Shown: positions 61,791 to 62,773 of the stretch, piece after piece
How positions within the stretch are numbered: the first letter of the stretch is position 1
Layout: each line of letters starts with the position of its first letter
From: Bacteroidales bacterium
Lineage (GTDB): Bacteria; Bacteroidota; Bacteroidia; Bacteroidales; F082
Assembly (NCBI GenBank): GCA_017649945.1
Contig: JAGCFU010000037.1
Span: forward strand, 1-62,773
Length of the DNA: 62,773 bases
Direction of reading: 5' to 3'
Position numbers and translations under genes: made by a program
Notes under the pieces: generated by a model
The model's database searches: none
Told to the model about the DNA's origin: nothing
Seen by the model: only the letters and a program-made list of their open reading frames with translations

Positions 61791-62773
61791 TGGAAATGTT
61801 CGTAGACAATCTTCGCCTTTGCCGGGCCTATGATGTCGCTAAGTTTTTGTAAATCAGCGGATTTGATGTTTTTTACCGATTTCAGTTCGAGAAGCAGTTT
61901 CTCGGCTGTTGTCTTTCCTATTCCTTTTATTTCGTTGAGTTCGGAGTGCACGAAGCCCTTCTCGAATTGTTTGCGGTGGAACGAGATTGCGAAGCGGTGC
62001 ACCTCGTCCTGGATATGCATGAGAAGGTGGAAAACCTCCGAATTAGGCTTCATCTGCACCACGCGAGGCGGGAAACCGAATAAAAGTTCATTTGTGCGGT
62101 GACGGTCGTCTTTGGCGAGACCTGCAATCGGGATGTTGATATGCAGTTCATCTTCAATGACTTGGCGTACGACTTCCATTTGACCTTTGCCGCCATCGGT
62201 GATGATGAGATTGGGCAGTTCCTTACCTTCTTCCAAGAGACGCGAATAGCGGCGGCGCACTACTTCTTTCATTGAGGCGTAGTCATCGGGACCCTCGACA
62301 GTTTTGATGTTGAAATGACGGTAACCGGCCTTGTTTGGCTTGCCGTTGACGAACTGCACCATGCCAGCAACGGCGTAGTCGCCTTGGAAATTCGAGTTGT
62401 CGAAACATTCGATGACAGCCGGAGGCTCAGGTAGATGCAAGTCTTTCTGAAGCTCCGCCAAGATACGTTTGGAATGACGCTCGGGGTCAACCAAAGAACG
62501 CAGTTTCTCGGTCTCGAAACGATATTGTTTGGCGTTGCGGGTCGAAAGAGACAGAATCTCGAGTTTTTCACCTTTTTTCGGAATGGTGAACTTCACGTTT
62601 TCCAGTTCCATGTCGAGTTTCAGCGGCACGATGATTTCTTTGACGGAGCTCTCAAAACGTTGACGTAACTCAATGATTGCCAATGATAAAAGCTCTTCCT
62701 GCGACTCTTCCAACTTTCGTTTCATCTCTATTGAAAACGACTGAATTATAGCGCCTTGGATAATGCGCATGTA
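61787..62773 (-). CDS. uvrC: Excinuclease ABC subunit C, C-terminal part (5' end outside window)
   Basis: The frame is open to the last base of the window, so the N-terminal GIY-YIG and UVR regions are missing; about 328 codons are present. The RNase H-like nuclease domain shows IECFDNSNFQGDYAVAGMV and IITDGGKGQMEVV with its Asp residues, then FHLLMHIQDEVHRFAISFH, and the C-terminal tandem HhH ELNEIKGIGKTTAEKLLLEL. UvrC makes both incisions around bulky DNA lesions. It is convergent to recQ-DUF4296 with overlapping stop codons and no terminator between. Confidence 0.95.
   Translation of the reverse strand, partial: YMRIIQGAIIQSFSIEMKRKLEESQEELLSLAIIELRQRFESSVKEIIVPLKLDMELENVKFTIPKKGEKLEILSLSTRNAKQYRFETEKLRSLVDPERHSKRILAELQKDLHLPEPPAVIECFDNSNFQGDYAVAGMVQFVNGKPNKAGYRHFNIKTVEGPDDYASMKEVVRRRYSRLLEEGKELPNLIITDGGKGQMEVVRQVIEDELHINIPIAGLAKDDRHRTNELLFGFPPRVVQMKPNSEVFHLLMHIQDEVHRFAISFHRKQFEKGFVHSELNEIKGIGKTTAEKLLLELKSVKNIKSADLQKLSDIIGPAKAKIVYEHFH

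Overview
The window is a stretch of chromosome from a member of the Bacteroidota, most likely order Bacteroidales. The signs are promoters of the Bacteroides type (TAnnTTTG box, sometimes with a TTTG-like box about 19 bases upstream), a fused murF-alr gene, a gingipain-family protease with a type IX secretion (T9SS) C-terminal domain, many lipoproteins with a short signal peptide and Cys, a TonB-dependent receptor, DUF4296, DUF5689, DUF6029 and Omp28 families, and a tRNA without encoded CCA. I cannot name the genus. I see no phage, insertion sequence, integrase or CRISPR array. Genes are dense and no gap without a gene exceeds 300 bases.

Layout. 1-6110: iron/heme-flavoured cluster (truncated outer-membrane porin, imelysin lipoprotein, di-heme cytochrome peroxidase-like protein, ResB/CcsA cytochrome c maturation protein). 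6111-11248 (minus): helix-hairpin-helix protein, NSS transporter, uracil phosphoribosyltransferase, FemAB/GNAT protein and NodB-fold deacetylase. 11282-17007: divergent GH3 beta-glucosidase and gingipain-like protease. 17069-27123: pssA, then an AraC regulator divergent from a TolC-HlyD-permease-permease export operon, an RND/MMPL transporter and a polyprenyl synthase. 27182-31317: queA, S4 protein, der, era, initiator tRNA. 31345-35476 (minus): manA, TlpA thioredoxin, DUF6029 outer-membrane protein, Omp28 lipoprotein. 35543-42133: M20 hydrolase, LOG protein, P-loop/dCMP deaminase fusion, pdxA (minus), murF-alr. 42233-48895: secreted endonuclease/exonuclease/phosphatase divergent from a TonB receptor and two surface lipoproteins. 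48932-51890: Dpm1-like glycosyltransferase, dihydroorotase, MORN-type lipoprotein, tadA. 51892-55316 (minus): pepA, waaA, outer-membrane protein. 55446-57453: lipoprotein and M16 protease. 57450-59143 (minus): lptB and kdsD. 59248-62773: recQ, DUF4296 lipoprotein and the end of uvrC.

Working together: the first cluster looks like iron acquisition with its own heme-attachment factor. kdsD, lptB and waaA belong to Kdo/LPS synthesis and export. The TonB receptor, OB-like and jelly-roll lipoproteins and secreted phosphodiesterase-type enzyme form the best candidate for a little-described uptake system, possibly for nucleic acid or a phosphorylated nutrient. TlpA, DUF6029 and Omp28 look like an envelope thiol-redox unit.

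The most unusual sequence-level features are dispersed repeats: GC-rich palindromes inserted in frame inside coding regions (6524, 6625, 40848); CTTATC-type tandem arrays joined to a small GC hairpin that sit between convergent genes or directly against start codons; three separate families of 7-base tandem repeats at gene borders; and several genes whose promoter box lies exactly four bases before the start codon, suggesting leaderless transcripts.
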